Shown here: positions 1 to 9,056 of the stretch, in pieces
Numbering within the stretch: the stretch's first letter is position 1
How the letters are laid out: every line of letters starts with the position of its first letter
NCBI RefSeq assembly: GCF_011762485.1
Contig: NZ_JAAKGI010000007.1
Location: forward strand, 186,001-250,000
Direction: 5' to 3'
Length of the DNA: 64,000 nt
Source: Yeosuana marina
GTDB lineage: Bacteria; Bacteroidota; Bacteroidia; Flavobacteriales; Flavobacteriaceae
Program-made: the position numbers and the translations under genes
The notes under the pieces: generated by a model
Seen by the model: only the letters and a program-made list of their open reading frames with translations
Databases searched by the model: none
What the model was told of the DNA's origin: nothing

Positions 1-239
1 GTTTTTACACCTTGACCTATTTCTGGATTTATAGAGAAAATAGTGACTTTCCCTTCATTAGAAATTTTGATAAAGGCATTAAAGTCATTAAAGTTTAATT
101 GACTAATATCTACAGGCACTTTAGCGTCAGACTTACACGCATTGAATAAGTTAAAACCAATAAGCATACCGCCACTTGCTAATGCAGACGTTTTAAGGAA
201 CGATCTTCGGCTAAAATTTGATTGTTTTGAAGGTGTCAT
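1..239 (-). CDS. Molybdopterin-binding hydroxylase large subunit, IorB-like (partial, N-terminus only)
   Basis: Only the first 79 residues lie in the window; the rest runs off the left edge. The start is the ATG at 239. Residues 10-16 read SRRSFLK, a twin-arginine (Tat) export signal, followed by a hydrophobic stretch and a Cys at residue 35 that could be lipidated, though the lipobox is weak. The visible mature part ends in NPEIGQGVK, which resembles the start of the molybdopterin-binding subunit of isoquinoline 1-oxidoreductase/aldehyde oxidase-type enzymes. The 2Fe-2S subunit lies 23 bp upstream on the same strand, as expected for a two-subunit periplasmic molybdenum hydroxylase. The substrate cannot be told from the sequence. 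Confidence 0.8.
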   Translation of the reverse strand, partial: MTPSKQSNFSRRSFLKTSALASGGMLIGFNLFNACKSDAKVPVDISQLNFNDFNAFIKISNEGKVTIFSINPEIGQGVK

Positions 240-262
240 GTTCTATCTATCTTAATGGTTAA

Positions 263-724
263 TTATTTTATTTTATCGGCAGCTACTTTTACTGCTTTCT
301 CTATACTATTATAAGAGGCACATCTACAAATATTACCATGCATGGCATTTCGTATTTCCGTCTCACTCGGGTTTGAATTTTTATTTAAAAAAGCCGATGC
401 CGTCATAATTTGTCCAGACTGGCAATAACCACATTGTGGGACATCAACCTCTTTCCAAGCTTGTTGAACAGGGTGATCGCCTTCCTCAGACAAACCTTCA
501 ATCGTTGTAATATTCATACCTTCAGATTGAGATACTTGAATCAAACAACTGCGCATCGCATTGCCTTCAACATGAACCGTACAGGCACCACATTGCCCAA
601 TTCCGCATCCAAATTTGGTTCCTACAAGGTTTAGATGATCTCTTAAAACCCATAATAAAGGTGTATCCATTTCAGCCTCTACCGTATAGGCCTTATTGTT
701 AATTTTTAAATTGAATGTTGGCAT
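263..724 (-). CDS. 2Fe-2S subunit of a molybdenum hydroxylase, IorA-like
   Basis: A 153-residue electron-transfer subunit of the xanthine dehydrogenase/isoquinoline oxidoreductase family. The N-terminal plant-type ferredoxin domain has C40, C45, C48 (in GCGIGQCGAC) and C60. The C-terminal helical domain has C98 and C101 (QCGYCQSG) and C133 and C135 (NICRC). These are the eight ligands for the two 2Fe-2S clusters of this family, and the length is normal. It precedes the IorB-like subunit in the same orientation and is probably co-transcribed with it. The family shuttles electrons from the Mo cofactor to an acceptor. No FAD subunit gene is visible here, which fits the IorAB type. The small subunit itself has no signal; it may be co-exported with its Tat partner. 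Confidence 0.93.
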   Translation of the reverse strand: MPTFNLKINNKAYTVEAEMDTPLLWVLRDHLNLVGTKFGCGIGQCGACTVHVEGNAMRSCLIQVSQSEGMNITTIEGLSEEGDHPVQQAWKEVDVPQCGYCQSGQIMTASAFLNKNSNPSETEIRNAMHGNICRCASYNSIEKAVKVAADKIK

Positions 725-872
725 TTTTTGAATATTAATTAAAAAATAAGTTCAGATTGTTTAAAAGTGCTGGTATTTTCATAAATATATAAAAAAAATA
801 AAGTTATTTTTAAGGGATAGTATTGTTTTAACATTTATTTCAAAATAAAATTTAAATCTTTAAAATAATTTG

Positions 873-2342
873 ATGATAAATTCAAAGCGCATTGGCTTAT
901 TTCTTGGCCCTATTCTTTATATTACCATTCGTCTTTTTCTTAAACCAGAAGGCTTATCTGAAGAGGCAAATGGTGTATTAGCATCAACTCTTTGGATTGC
1001 TATTTGGTGGATAACCGAAGCCATTCCTATCGCCGCAACAGCCTTATTGCCTATTGTTTTATTTCCACTCTCTGGAAGTCTAGATTTAGCATCAACAACA
1101 ACATCCTACGGTCATAAATATGTCTTTCTGTATTTAGGTGGTTTTATTATTGCCATTGCTATTGAAAAATGGAATCTACATAAACGCATTGCGCTTAACA
1201 TTATAAAACTTATTGGGACTAATATTAAAAAAATTATTCTAGGATTTATGGTGGCAACGTCATTTTTATCCATGTGGATTTCAAATACTGCCACGTCAGT
1301 CATGATGCTTCCTATTGGCATTGCTATTATCAAACAACTAAAAGACAATCCGGAAACTGATAAGAATGAAAATTTAATTTTCGGAAAAGCCTTAATGTTA
1401 GCCATTGCCTACAGTGCATCCATTGGAGGCATAGCAACTTTAATTGGCACGCCACCAAATTTGGTTTTAGCAGGTATTGTCTCTGAAACTTACGGTTATG
1501 AAATCACATTTTTACAATGGTTTAAATTTGGTTTTCCTATCTCTACAGTATTGATTTTTGTTTCTTGGAAATACTTAAGCTCATTCGCTTTTGCATTTAA
1601 ACAAAAAGAATTTCCAGGAGGAAAAACAGAAATCACGCGCTTGTTAAAAGCGCTAGGAAAGATGCGATATGAAGAAAAATTAGTCGCTTTTGTTTTCTTT
1701 GCAACTGCTTTTTGTTGGATTACAAGATCATTTCTATTACAAAAACTATTACCACAACTTGATGATACTATTATTGCCATTGTTTTCGCAGTAGTTTTAT
1801 TTATAATTCCATCAAAAACTAAACACAAACAATTAATTTCTTGGAAAGACACTAAAAAACTGCCTTGGGGAATTATTCTCTTATTTGGCGGCGGGATGGC
1901 ATTAGCAAAAGGATTTGAGACTAGCGGATTAGCCTTATGGATAGGAAATCAAATGATATCATTAGCGGGGTTAAACATCATTATTATTATTTTATTATTA
2001 ATTACATCTGTAAACTTTTTAACCGAAATAACATCAAATCTTGCGACAACTGCGATGCTTTTACCTGTGTTGGCTCCTATGGCTTTAAGCATCGATGTGC
2101 ATCCGTTTATACTTATGGTTAGCGCCACCGTTGCTGCTTCCTGTGCCTTTATGCTTCCTGTTGCAACGCCTCCAAATGCTGTTGTTTTTGGTTCTGGTTA
2201 TTTAAAAATTTCAGATATGGTGAAGACAGGTTTTTTTATGAATATCATTTCAATACTTGTTTTAACAACTTTCGTATACTTGGCACTTCCTGAATTATGG
2301 CATATACTCATTAAGGGTTTTCCTGAAGCTCTTAAAAAGTAG
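873..2342 (+). CDS. DASS/SLC13-family sodium:dicarboxylate (anion) symporter
   Basis: About 489 residues, strongly hydrophobic, with at least ten predicted membrane segments. Two SNT-type motifs are visible: SNTATSVMMLP near residue 137 and TSNLATTAMLLP near residue 390. In the DASS family these form the paired re-entrant Na+ and carboxylate sites. A WWITEAIPIAATALLP block near residue 46 is also typical of the family. The family imports C4-dicarboxylates, citrate or sulfate with sodium; which one applies here is not known. A TTG lies one codon upstream of the ATG at 873; I chose the ATG. The 3' end overlaps the convergent YheT-like hydrolase gene by 11 bp. Confidence 0.92.
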   Translation: MINSKRIGLFLGPILYITIRLFLKPEGLSEEANGVLASTLWIAIWWITEAIPIAATALLPIVLFPLSGSLDLASTTTSYGHKYVFLYLGGFIIAIAIEKWNLHKRIALNIIKLIGTNIKKIILGFMVATSFLSMWISNTATSVMMLPIGIAIIKQLKDNPETDKNENLIFGKALMLAIAYSASIGGIATLIGTPPNLVLAGIVSETYGYEITFLQWFKFGFPISTVLIFVSWKYLSSFAFAFKQKEFPGGKTEITRLLKALGKMRYEEKLVAFVFFATAFCWITRSFLLQKLLPQLDDTIIAIVFAVVLFIIPSKTKHKQLISWKDTKKLPWGIILLFGGGMALAKGFETSGLALWIGNQMISLAGLNIIIIILLLITSVNFLTEITSNLATTAMLLPVLAPMALSIDVHPFILMVSATVAASCAFMLPVATPPNAVVFGSGYLKISDMVKTGFFMNIISILVLTTFVYLALPELWHILIKGFPEALKK

Positions 2343-3297
2343 ATTGTTTTACAAATTCTAACGCGCGTTTTTCGTTGTAATACACATTCTTTTTATCAAT
2401 AAACCCTGCATGACCGCCGTGCTTTGGCATTTCTAAAAACAAATTTTCATTTTGTTTGGCTTCTTTTACCGGATAACATTCAGGAGACAAGAAGGAATCG
2501 TTCAAAGCATTGATAATAAGTGATGGAACTTTAATATTAGGCAAAAATTGTAAACAACTACATTGTGTATAATAATCCAACCCGTCTTTAAATCCATGAG
2601 CTTTTGCTGTATACACATTATCAAAATCGTATAAGGTTTTGATGGAATTAAGCGCATCTAAACTTAAAATATCTGAATATTGCTGTTGTTTTATCCGAAG
2701 TCTATCTACTAAATGTTTTTTAAACCGATCGTGATATAATCTATTTTCCAGAGTGTGCAACATTCTAGCTGATCCTTCTAAAGAACAAGGCACAGAAACC
2801 GCAATCACTGCTTTTATTTCCTGTGGTATTTCAGTGCGCTCTCCAAGATACTTCAAAGCCATATTCGCTCCCAAACTGATGCCTTTAATATAAATATGTG
2901 TATAGGCTTTAGTTTGAATGATATGATTAATCACCGACTCTAAATCTTCGGTAGCTCCTGAATGGTAGGATCTGTATTTTAAATTATCGCTTCCACTACA
3001 CCCTCTAAAATTCACACAAACAGCATCTATTTTATTGTTATTAAATAATTTAGCTGTTCCGGTCATATAAGGCCGTTGGGCATTCCCTTCCAAACCATGC
3101 AGCATAATAATGACTTTATTTGTTTTCTCTTCCGAAAAACTCCAATCTAAATCTAGGAAATCACCATCAGGCAAAGTGATACGTTCTCGCTCTTGGGTAA
3201 GTCCTTTAACTCGTCTCATTAATCCGGAATAAACGGTAGAAACATGTCCATTTTTAAAAAAGAAGGATGGTTTATAATTACTGTCTATTATGGGCAT
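2332..3297 (-). CDS. Alpha/beta hydrolase, YheT family
   Basis: A 321-residue alpha/beta hydrolase resembling YheT/ABHD1-3 esterases. The oxyanion region is LHGLEG near residue 67. The nucleophile elbow is GISLG with Ser141. A late Asp occurs in NALNDSFLS and the catalytic His in HGGHAGF near the C-terminus. There is no signal peptide, so it should be cytoplasmic. The family acts on lipid or short-chain esters, but physiological substrates are poorly known. It is the last gene of a probable minus-strand run, with adenine deaminase ending 42 bp upstream, and it converges on the transporter gene. Confidence 0.9.
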   Translation of the reverse strand: MPIIDSNYKPSFFFKNGHVSTVYSGLMRRVKGLTQERERITLPDGDFLDLDWSFSEEKTNKVIIMLHGLEGNAQRPYMTGTAKLFNNNKIDAVCVNFRGCSGSDNLKYRSYHSGATEDLESVINHIIQTKAYTHIYIKGISLGANMALKYLGERTEIPQEIKAVIAVSVPCSLEGSARMLHTLENRLYHDRFKKHLVDRLRIKQQQYSDILSLDALNSIKTLYDFDNVYTAKAHGFKDGLDYYTQCSCLQFLPNIKVPSLIINALNDSFLSPECYPVKEAKQNENLFLEMPKHGGHAGFIDKKNVYYNEKRALEFVKQSTF

Positions 3298-3339
3298 TTG
3301 GTTATTGGTTGTTAGTTGATATGTTTTGAGTTTGTTAAA

Positions 3340-4962
3340 CTATTTTACTTCTAGACTTGTGAATTTGAATGTTGTGCCATTAAACAAGCCTTTATCACTC
3401 AATTTTAATGACGGAATGACTAAAAGTGCCATAAAAGACAAGGTCATGTATGGCGCATGTAACGTACTTCCTAATCGTTTAGCCATAGCATCTAATTCAG
3501 CATATTTTATTCCGACAGTTTCTCCATCTTGGTCGCTTATAATACCTGCAACTGGTAGTGGAATAATATTTTCTTCGGAATTAGACACTGCGCAAATTCC
3601 TCCTTTATGTTCTATTATTAAATTCACCGCTTTACAAATAGCATCATCTGAAACGCCTACAGCAATGATATTATGAGAATCATGACCAACTGAGGAGGCA
3701 ATAGCGCCTTCTTTTAATCCGAAATTCTTAATAAAAGCAATAGCTGGTTTCTGGTTTTGATAGCGATTTACGACCGTCATTTTCAAGACATCTGCCTCTA
3801 AATTTGAAATAATATTTCCGTTTTCAACAAGAGCATCTTCAATTAATTCGTTAGTCACTAATTGCCCTTCCAGAGCTTCAATAACTCTAATTTTTTCGGC
3901 AGAAGCATCAAACCTAAAATCTGAAACGTGTTTCTTTTCTGTATAAAAATTATTTAAAAGTTCAAAGTTAACTGGCTTGATGAGTGATTGGCTTTTATTA
4001 AAAACTAATTCGCCATTTATATACGTTTGAATAGCTTTAAAATCAATTAAATCTTCAACCACAACACAATCGGCAGCATCCCCTTCATTGAGCAAACCAA
4101 CATCGAGATTATAATGTTTTACTGGATTGATACAGGCGGCTTGCAAAACTTTAAACACATCCATATTTTTAGCAACGGCACGCGCACATAGCTTGTTGAT
4201 ATGATTGAGCAACAAATCGTCCGGATGTTTATCATCACTACAAAACATCATATTTTCGAAATGCTCAGGAAGTAAATCAATCAAGGCTTCAAAGTTTTTA
4301 GCAGCACTTCCTTCGCGTACCAAAATCTTCATTCCTTTTTGAAGTTTCTCTAGACCTTCTTCAAAGGTAAAACATTCATGATCCGTTGAAATTCCGGCGT
4401 TAATATATTTCGTAATATCGTCGCCAAGAATTCCTGGTGCATGACCATCAACAGGTTTATTATAATGTTTTGCCCAAGCGATTTTTTTCATCACCTCGCC
4501 ATCGTCAAACAAAACGCCGGGATAATTCATCATTTCTGCTAAATATTTAATATCTGGATTTTGAAGTAATTTATTAATGCCTTCGGAATCGATAATAGCT
4601 CCAGCCGATTCAAAACTCGTGGCAGGCACGCAAGATGGTGCACCAAAATTGAATTTAAACGGCACTTTTTTACCGTTTTCAATCATAAACTCCACACCTT
4701 TAACACCTAGTACATTGGCTATTTCATGTGGATCGGAAACTGTAGCAACGGTTCCATGTTTGACTGCTAACCGTGCAAATTCACTGGGCACCAACATAGA
4801 ACTTTCTATATGAATGTGAGCATCGACAAAACCAGGTAAAATATAATGGTTTACATCATGATCCTTTTCAATAATAGATGTGATTTTACCGTTTTCAATA
4901 GTAATTTCTCCTTTAAAAATACGCTTGTTTGGTATATCAACAATTTGTCCTTGTAAGGTCAT
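3340..4962 (-). CDS. ade: Adenine deaminase
   Basis: A 540-residue amidohydrolase-superfamily protein matching adenine deaminase, which converts adenine to hypoxanthine and ammonia in purine salvage. The metal-binding [10 protein letters not shown] motif lies near residue 48 and is followed by [12 protein letters not shown]. Further metal and substrate residues appear in DGHAPG near residue 173, STDHE near 193 and CSDDKHPDD near 242. The C-terminal adenine deaminase domain contains GHDSHN. The length is typical. It begins 12 bp after the transglutaminase-like gene and is likely co-transcribed with it and tilS. Confidence 0.95.
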   Translation of the reverse strand: MTLQGQIVDIPNKRIFKGEITIENGKITSIIEKDHDVNHYILPGFVDAHIHIESSMLVPSEFARLAVKHGTVATVSDPHEIANVLGVKGVEFMIENGKKVPFKFNFGAPSCVPATSFESAGAIIDSEGINKLLQNPDIKYLAEMMNYPGVLFDDGEVMKKIAWAKHYNKPVDGHAPGILGDDITKYINAGISTDHECFTFEEGLEKLQKGMKILVREGSAAKNFEALIDLLPEHFENMMFCSDDKHPDDLLLNHINKLCARAVAKNMDVFKVLQAACINPVKHYNLDVGLLNEGDAADCVVVEDLIDFKAIQTYINGELVFNKSQSLIKPVNFELLNNFYTEKKHVSDFRFDASAEKIRVIEALEGQLVTNELIEDALVENGNIISNLEADVLKMTVVNRYQNQKPAIAFIKNFGLKEGAIASSVGHDSHNIIAVGVSDDAICKAVNLIIEHKGGICAVSNSEENIIPLPVAGIISDQDGETVGIKYAELDAMAKRLGSTLHAPYMTLSFMALLVIPSLKLSDKGLFNGTTFKFTSLEVK

Positions 4963-4974
4963 TCTTTACGTGTT

Positions 4975-5538
4975 TTATTTACTTAAATTTTTAATACATG
5001 TCTCCCTTAATTTCCAAATTTCGTCAAAATTTAAAGGCAAACTCTCTTTAACAATCCAATTTTTTATAAATTTTTTATGATAATCATCTTTAAACGTTAT
5101 CACTTGTTCTGCCTTAATTTCTAGTTCCTCTATGATGTCTACTTTTATTTTTGCAAAATCTAAATGCTTTGAAGTTACATCAATACATTCATCAAGAATC
5201 TTCAAATAACAATGCGCTTCTGGAATATAATCAATTGAACATCCTGTTATGGCATCTCCTATTTTAGGTGTATTTAATGGATTCATCTTAAAAACACTAA
5301 GTATTAATTTTACATTTGGAATATGATTAAAATCGGCAACTTGTTTAAGATACGCATGCTTAGAGCTACAAGTTCCTGTGTTTTCTAGAATTACTAAGCT
5401 TAAATTTGCTCTATCACTAGTTCTTCCGTAAGGAATGCTTTTGACATATTTTATTAAATTATTCCACGTTTCAATGCCATGTCGCTTTGCTAATTTTGTT
5501 AAACTATCATTTGAAGTTAATTTATAATCTATGGACAT
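4975..5538 (-). CDS. Transglutaminase-like (cysteine protease fold) protein, function unknown
   Basis: A 187-residue cytoplasmic protein. Residues 55-62 (GTCSSKHA) place Cys57 at the head of a helix, as in transglutaminase-like domains. His109 (PEAHCYL) is followed by beta-like sequence and an Asp in LDECIDV, giving a plausible Cys-His-Asp triad. The family includes hydrolases and inactive forms, and no specific role can be assigned. It sits between tilS (18 bp upstream) and adenine deaminase (12 bp downstream), which suggests a shared transcript but not a shared pathway. The domain call rests only on motif spacing. Confidence 0.75.
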   Translation of the reverse strand: MSIDYKLTSNDSLTKLAKRHGIETWNNLIKYVKSIPYGRTSDRANLSLVILENTGTCSSKHAYLKQVADFNHIPNVKLILSVFKMNPLNTPKIGDAITGCSIDYIPEAHCYLKILDECIDVTSKHLDFAKIKVDIIEELEIKAEQVITFKDDYHKKFIKNWIVKESLPLNFDEIWKLRETCIKNLSK

Positions 5539-5556
5539 TATTGCAAATTGTGAAAA

Positions 5557-6870
5557 TTATTGTAATTCAATTTTTAAAATATGTTTGGTTTGCTCAGTAA
5601 CTTTAAATCGATTATCGGCTCGTTTGCCAATAACCCAAACTATGTCATCTCCAGATGTTAATAGCCAGATGTTTTCTTTTTCAATTAAAGATAATTTTTC
5701 ATCTTTTAAATATTTACTCAATTTCTTTTTGCCGTTCATTCCTAACGGATAAAAAAAGTCGCCTTCTTGCCATTTTCTAACAAACAACGGATAGTCTAAA
5801 AGCGCTTTATCTACATAGAGAATGCCGGACTTGGTAGTCGACATAGCATCAACTTGATTAAAATGTAATATCCCTGATGGGATTTGAATATTAGTATCGT
5901 TTTCAGTTATTGTAATTACTTGAGATTCTTCGCTTGATGTTATATCAGTTAATATCAAATAGTCTCTGTCTTTCAACAAGCGATGAGTAGAAGAAAACAC
6001 TTGCTTGCCAGACTGAGCATCCAATAAATTTACAATATCATTCCATTCTGTAAATCCAAAATCTTTTAAAAATTCGTGGAGGTACGCTTTCGGATTTTTT
6101 AGTGTTTTAAATTCTGATATTTTAAACTTTAATGTGTTGACGTCTATAGTGACAATAGCTCGTTTCAAAACTGCATTTAAGCTATCATCAACAATATCTG
6201 CTGTGTCATTTAAATTATTTAAAGTCGTTTGAAAATTTTGTAGCAACTGTGGATTGATTTCTTTTAAGACAGGAATAACATCATGACGCAACTTATTCCG
6301 TAAATATTTTCTTGATGCATTACTGCTATCGTCTCGCCATGTTACTCGATGTTCTTTAGCATATGTCTCAATATCTTGCACCGAAAACAGTAATAGTGGC
6401 CTGACTATTGCTCCATTAATCTCAGGGATGCCCGTTAAACCATTCAATCCTGTTCCTCGTGATAGATTGATTAAAAAAGTTTCCAAATTATCATCGGCAT
6501 GATGTGCTGTTAAAATATAGTCGAATTTTAGTTGATCCTTCAGTTCTTGAAACCAATGATAACGCAAATCTCTGGCTGCCATTTGGATTGACAATTTATG
6601 CTCTTTAGCGTAGGCATTGGTATCAAAACTTTCAATAAAGACTTCTAAATCTAAATCTTCAGCCAATTGGAATACAAAATCTTCATCCGTATCACTTTCA
6701 TCCCCTCTTAAATTAAAATTACAATGAGCTAAGGCAATATTTAACTTTAATTGATGACATAAATGGGTTAATACCACGCTATCTATTCCACCTGAAATGG
6801 CTATTAAAAGTCTGCTATTCTTTAAAAAAGAAAAACGAGTATTAATATGATTTTGAAATTGTTCAATCAT
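5557..6870 (-). CDS. tilS: tRNA(Ile)-lysidine synthetase
   Basis: A 437-residue PP-loop ATPase. SGGIDS at residues 26-31 is the ATP pyrophosphatase loop, and AHCNFNLRG follows near residue 48. HHADDNLETFLINLSRGTG, near residue 121, is a TilS signature. The C-terminal third carries a TilS-C type domain with GDFFYPLGMNGKKKLSKYLKD. The enzyme attaches lysine to C34 of the CAU-anticodon tRNA-Ile, converting it to read AUA; it is essential in most bacteria. Length is normal. It is the first gene of the likely tilS/transglutaminase-like/ade/YheT transcript. Confidence 0.96.
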   Translation of the reverse strand: MIEQFQNHINTRFSFLKNSRLLIAISGGIDSVVLTHLCHQLKLNIALAHCNFNLRGDESDTDEDFVFQLAEDLDLEVFIESFDTNAYAKEHKLSIQMAARDLRYHWFQELKDQLKFDYILTAHHADDNLETFLINLSRGTGLNGLTGIPEINGAIVRPLLLFSVQDIETYAKEHRVTWRDDSSNASRKYLRNKLRHDVIPVLKEINPQLLQNFQTTLNNLNDTADIVDDSLNAVLKRAIVTIDVNTLKFKISEFKTLKNPKAYLHEFLKDFGFTEWNDIVNLLDAQSGKQVFSSTHRLLKDRDYLILTDITSSEESQVITITENDTNIQIPSGILHFNQVDAMSTTKSGILYVDKALLDYPLFVRKWQEGDFFYPLGMNGKKKLSKYLKDEKLSLIEKENIWLLTSGDDIVWVIGKRADNRFKVTEQTKHILKIELQ

Positions 6871-6994
6871 ATTTCAAATATACAACTTTGAATATTGAAA
6901 TTAATATCAAGTTGTTAATATAAAATGACAATAATCAGGAATTATAAAGTGAAAAATATGTACCTTAATAACGTTAATTTTAAATACTATTATT

Positions 6995-7687
6995 ATGTGT
7001 TCAATAGAAAAAATAAACGATAAAGCTACTAAACTAGCATTTGATAAACGCGTAGTTTCTGCAACACAACAAATTCACCCATATGTAAAACACAGACTAT
7101 ATATAGCTGAATCAACAGGTATTATACCTAAAAAAATGGATACATCAAATGGTATCATTGATGACAGCATCGCTGAATTTTATGAAAATGGATTTGATGT
7201 TGACAGTGATATACACACCATCAAAATCAAGCTTTTTAAAATAGCTAATTCTAACTTAGAAACACTTTTTAAAAAAGAGGCGTTTCATAAAGATACGATT
7301 AGTACCAATAGCATACTTGAAGAAGAACTTGATGACTTAGAAGAGCATTACACTATGAATGCTGATTGGGATTTTGTAATGAATGAAGAGCTCAATGATA
7401 TTTCATATAAACAAGACCATAAACACAAACATTTGTTTTTATATGATGATAATAACAGTTCTGTTTTATCAGAATTTGACGCTGAAGACATAGAGCCAAA
7501 CAGATCTAAACAAATTTTAGGTAGTCTTTATAGCTGGATGCCTTTACATGTTTCGAGTGTGATAGATTTGCTTGTTTTTGGAAAACTAAGTTTTGAAGAC
7601 ATCGCAAAAGTAAAATCTATTGAAGTGAGCCGTGTAGAATTTATTTATGAGGAAGTAAAAAAGCAATTTAAAGATCATTTAGATTAA
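6995..7687 (+). CDS. Putative sigma-factor-like regulator (region-4-like HTH), unrecognised family
   Basis: A 230-residue acidic protein with no signal peptide. I do not recognise a named family. The last ~60 residues contain LPLHVSS-like text (WMPLHVSSVIDLLVFGKLSFEDIAK followed by SRVEFIYEEVKK, spaced as two helices), which reads like sigma-70 region 4 with its helix-turn-helix. The N-terminus (QIHPYVKHRLYIAE) could be a degenerate region-2-like helix. The middle is Asp/Glu rich with an HKHKH cluster near residue 145. It stands alone and divergent from tilS, ending 4 bp inside the convergent pabB stop region. The sigma-like reading is inference. Confidence 0.6.
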   Translation: MCSIEKINDKATKLAFDKRVVSATQQIHPYVKHRLYIAESTGIIPKKMDTSNGIIDDSIAEFYENGFDVDSDIHTIKIKLFKIANSNLETLFKKEAFHKDTISTNSILEEELDDLEEHYTMNADWDFVMNEELNDISYKQDHKHKHLFLYDDNNSSVLSEFDAEDIEPNRSKQILGSLYSWMPLHVSSVIDLLVFGKLSFEDIAKVKSIEVSRVEFIYEEVKKQFKDHLD

Positions 7688-8976
7688 TTCTCTAAAACAT
7701 CGCGCATTGCTTTAGCCTTAATGAGGCATTCTTCGTATTCTTTTAGAGGGTCGCTCTTTGCCGTAATAGCGCCGCCAACAGAATAGGATACATAATTATT
7801 GCTTTCATTGTATAGAATACTGCGTATTACGACATTAAAATCGAAATTGCCATCTGGAGTAAAATAACCAACAGCTCCAGAATATAGGCTGCGTTTGGTT
7901 TCCTCTAATGTTTCAATTATGTTCATAGCGGATATTTTTGGTGCACCCGTCATACTGCCCATTGGAAATGTACTTTTAAGAACATCGACAGGATGAACAG
8001 AATTTTCAATTTCCGAAACCACAGTAGAAATCATTTGATGTACTTGTTTAAAGCTGTATACTTTGCATAATTCTACAACGCGTACACTTCCCTTTTTTGC
8101 TGTTTTAGATAAATCGTTACGCACTAAATCCAGAATCATGATATTCTCGCTTCGCTCTTTTTCGTCTTGAGATAGGTCTGTTTTTAATTGTAAATCTTCA
8201 TCTGCATTCATAGAGCGTTTTGCCGTTCCTTTGATGGGTTCTGATATTATCGAATGCCCTTCCTTTTTCAAATAGCGTTCAGGTGACGATGACATTAAAA
8301 ACAAATCATTAAGCCTTAAAAATGTTGCAAATGGTGGTTTTGAAATCTCGTTGAGCTTAAAATAGGTTTCCAATGGATTGATTGTCGTGTCTTCAGCATA
8401 AAACTCTTGGCAAAAATTAACTTCGTACACATCGCCACGATGAATATGCTCTAAAACACGATTCACCTTCTCAAAGTAGGCATCTTTGTGAATGCGCATT
8501 TTAATTTTTACTGAATCCTGATTTTGTTGATTTGTTGATTTGTTCATTTGTTGGATGTTTTTTAAATCAGTTTTCAAATCATTTTCTACAATATCTAAAT
8601 ATTGAATTTCAACCTGATTCCCTTTCAGTAAAAACAATTTTTTAGGCTGAAAAAAATATAAATCTGGAAATTCTAAGCCATCAAAATTATGCGATTCTAA
8701 AGGCTCAACATCATTCTTCAAATCATACGTTAAATACCCCAAAATCCAATCCTTGCAATTTGATTGATACTGTTTAAGTGTATTAAATGCATCACAATGA
8801 TTTGTTTGAACACTACTCATAGCATCAACCGCCAAAACAGCATCAAAACTAGAATAGGTTTGCTCATAATTATTAGAATCTAGCCAAACTACCTCATGAA
8901 ACTGCTGACTCCAAAGAAGGAGCTTTTGTTTAAATACTTCTGGATTTTCAACGTTATGACTAATTGTTGTTCTCAA
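7684..8976 (-). CDS. pabB: Aminodeoxychorismate synthase component I
   Basis: About 430 residues. The C-terminal chorismate-binding domain carries SSSPERYLK, EPIKGTAKRS, RNDLSK and GSMTGAPK, the signature set of PabB/TrpE. PabB makes 4-amino-4-deoxychorismate for folate. It differs from TrpE in lacking the tryptophan-binding LLES-type site at the N-terminus. There is no ATG in front: the frame opens with TTG at 8982 and again at 8976 (giving MRTTISHN). I prefer 8976. A Asn/Gln-rich linker (near residue 148) is encoded by an 8-bp tandem repeat, described separately. No pabA or pabC gene is adjacent. Confidence 0.93.
   Translation of the reverse strand: MRTTISHNVENPEVFKQKLLLWSQQFHEVVWLDSNNYEQTYSSFDAVLAVDAMSSVQTNHCDAFNTLKQYQSNCKDWILGYLTYDLKNDVEPLESHNFDGLEFPDLYFFQPKKLFLLKGNQVEIQYLDIVENDLKTDLKNIQQMNKSTNQQNQDSVKIKMRIHKDAYFEKVNRVLEHIHRGDVYEVNFCQEFYAEDTTINPLETYFKLNEISKPPFATFLRLNDLFLMSSSPERYLKKEGHSIISEPIKGTAKRSMNADEDLQLKTDLSQDEKERSENIMILDLVRNDLSKTAKKGSVRVVELCKVYSFKQVHQMISTVVSEIENSVHPVDVLKSTFPMGSMTGAPKISAMNIIETLEETKRSLYSGAVGYFTPDGNFDFNVVIRSILYNESNNYVSYSVGGAITAKSDPLKEYEECLIKAKAMRDVLEN
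8524..8555. repeat. Four 8-bp tandem units inside pabB
   Basis: Units read TTGTTGAT, TTGTTGAT, TTGTTCAT, TTGTTGGA on the + strand. They encode part of the Asn/Gln-rich linker of PabB between its N-terminal and chorismate-binding domains. Because 8 is not a multiple of 3, gain or loss of one unit would shift the reading frame. Confidence 0.75.
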
Positions 8977-9056
8977 TAACAAAAAATTATGGAGTAAAGT
9001 TAGTTAGAATCCTTAAAAAATTAAGAATTTTGCTTATTAGTTTTAAAATAGCAGGT

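Noticed and set aside
3326..3676. A 116-codon + frame opposite adenine deaminase
   Set aside because: Antisense shadow; the minus frame carries the metal-binding motifs of the enzyme.
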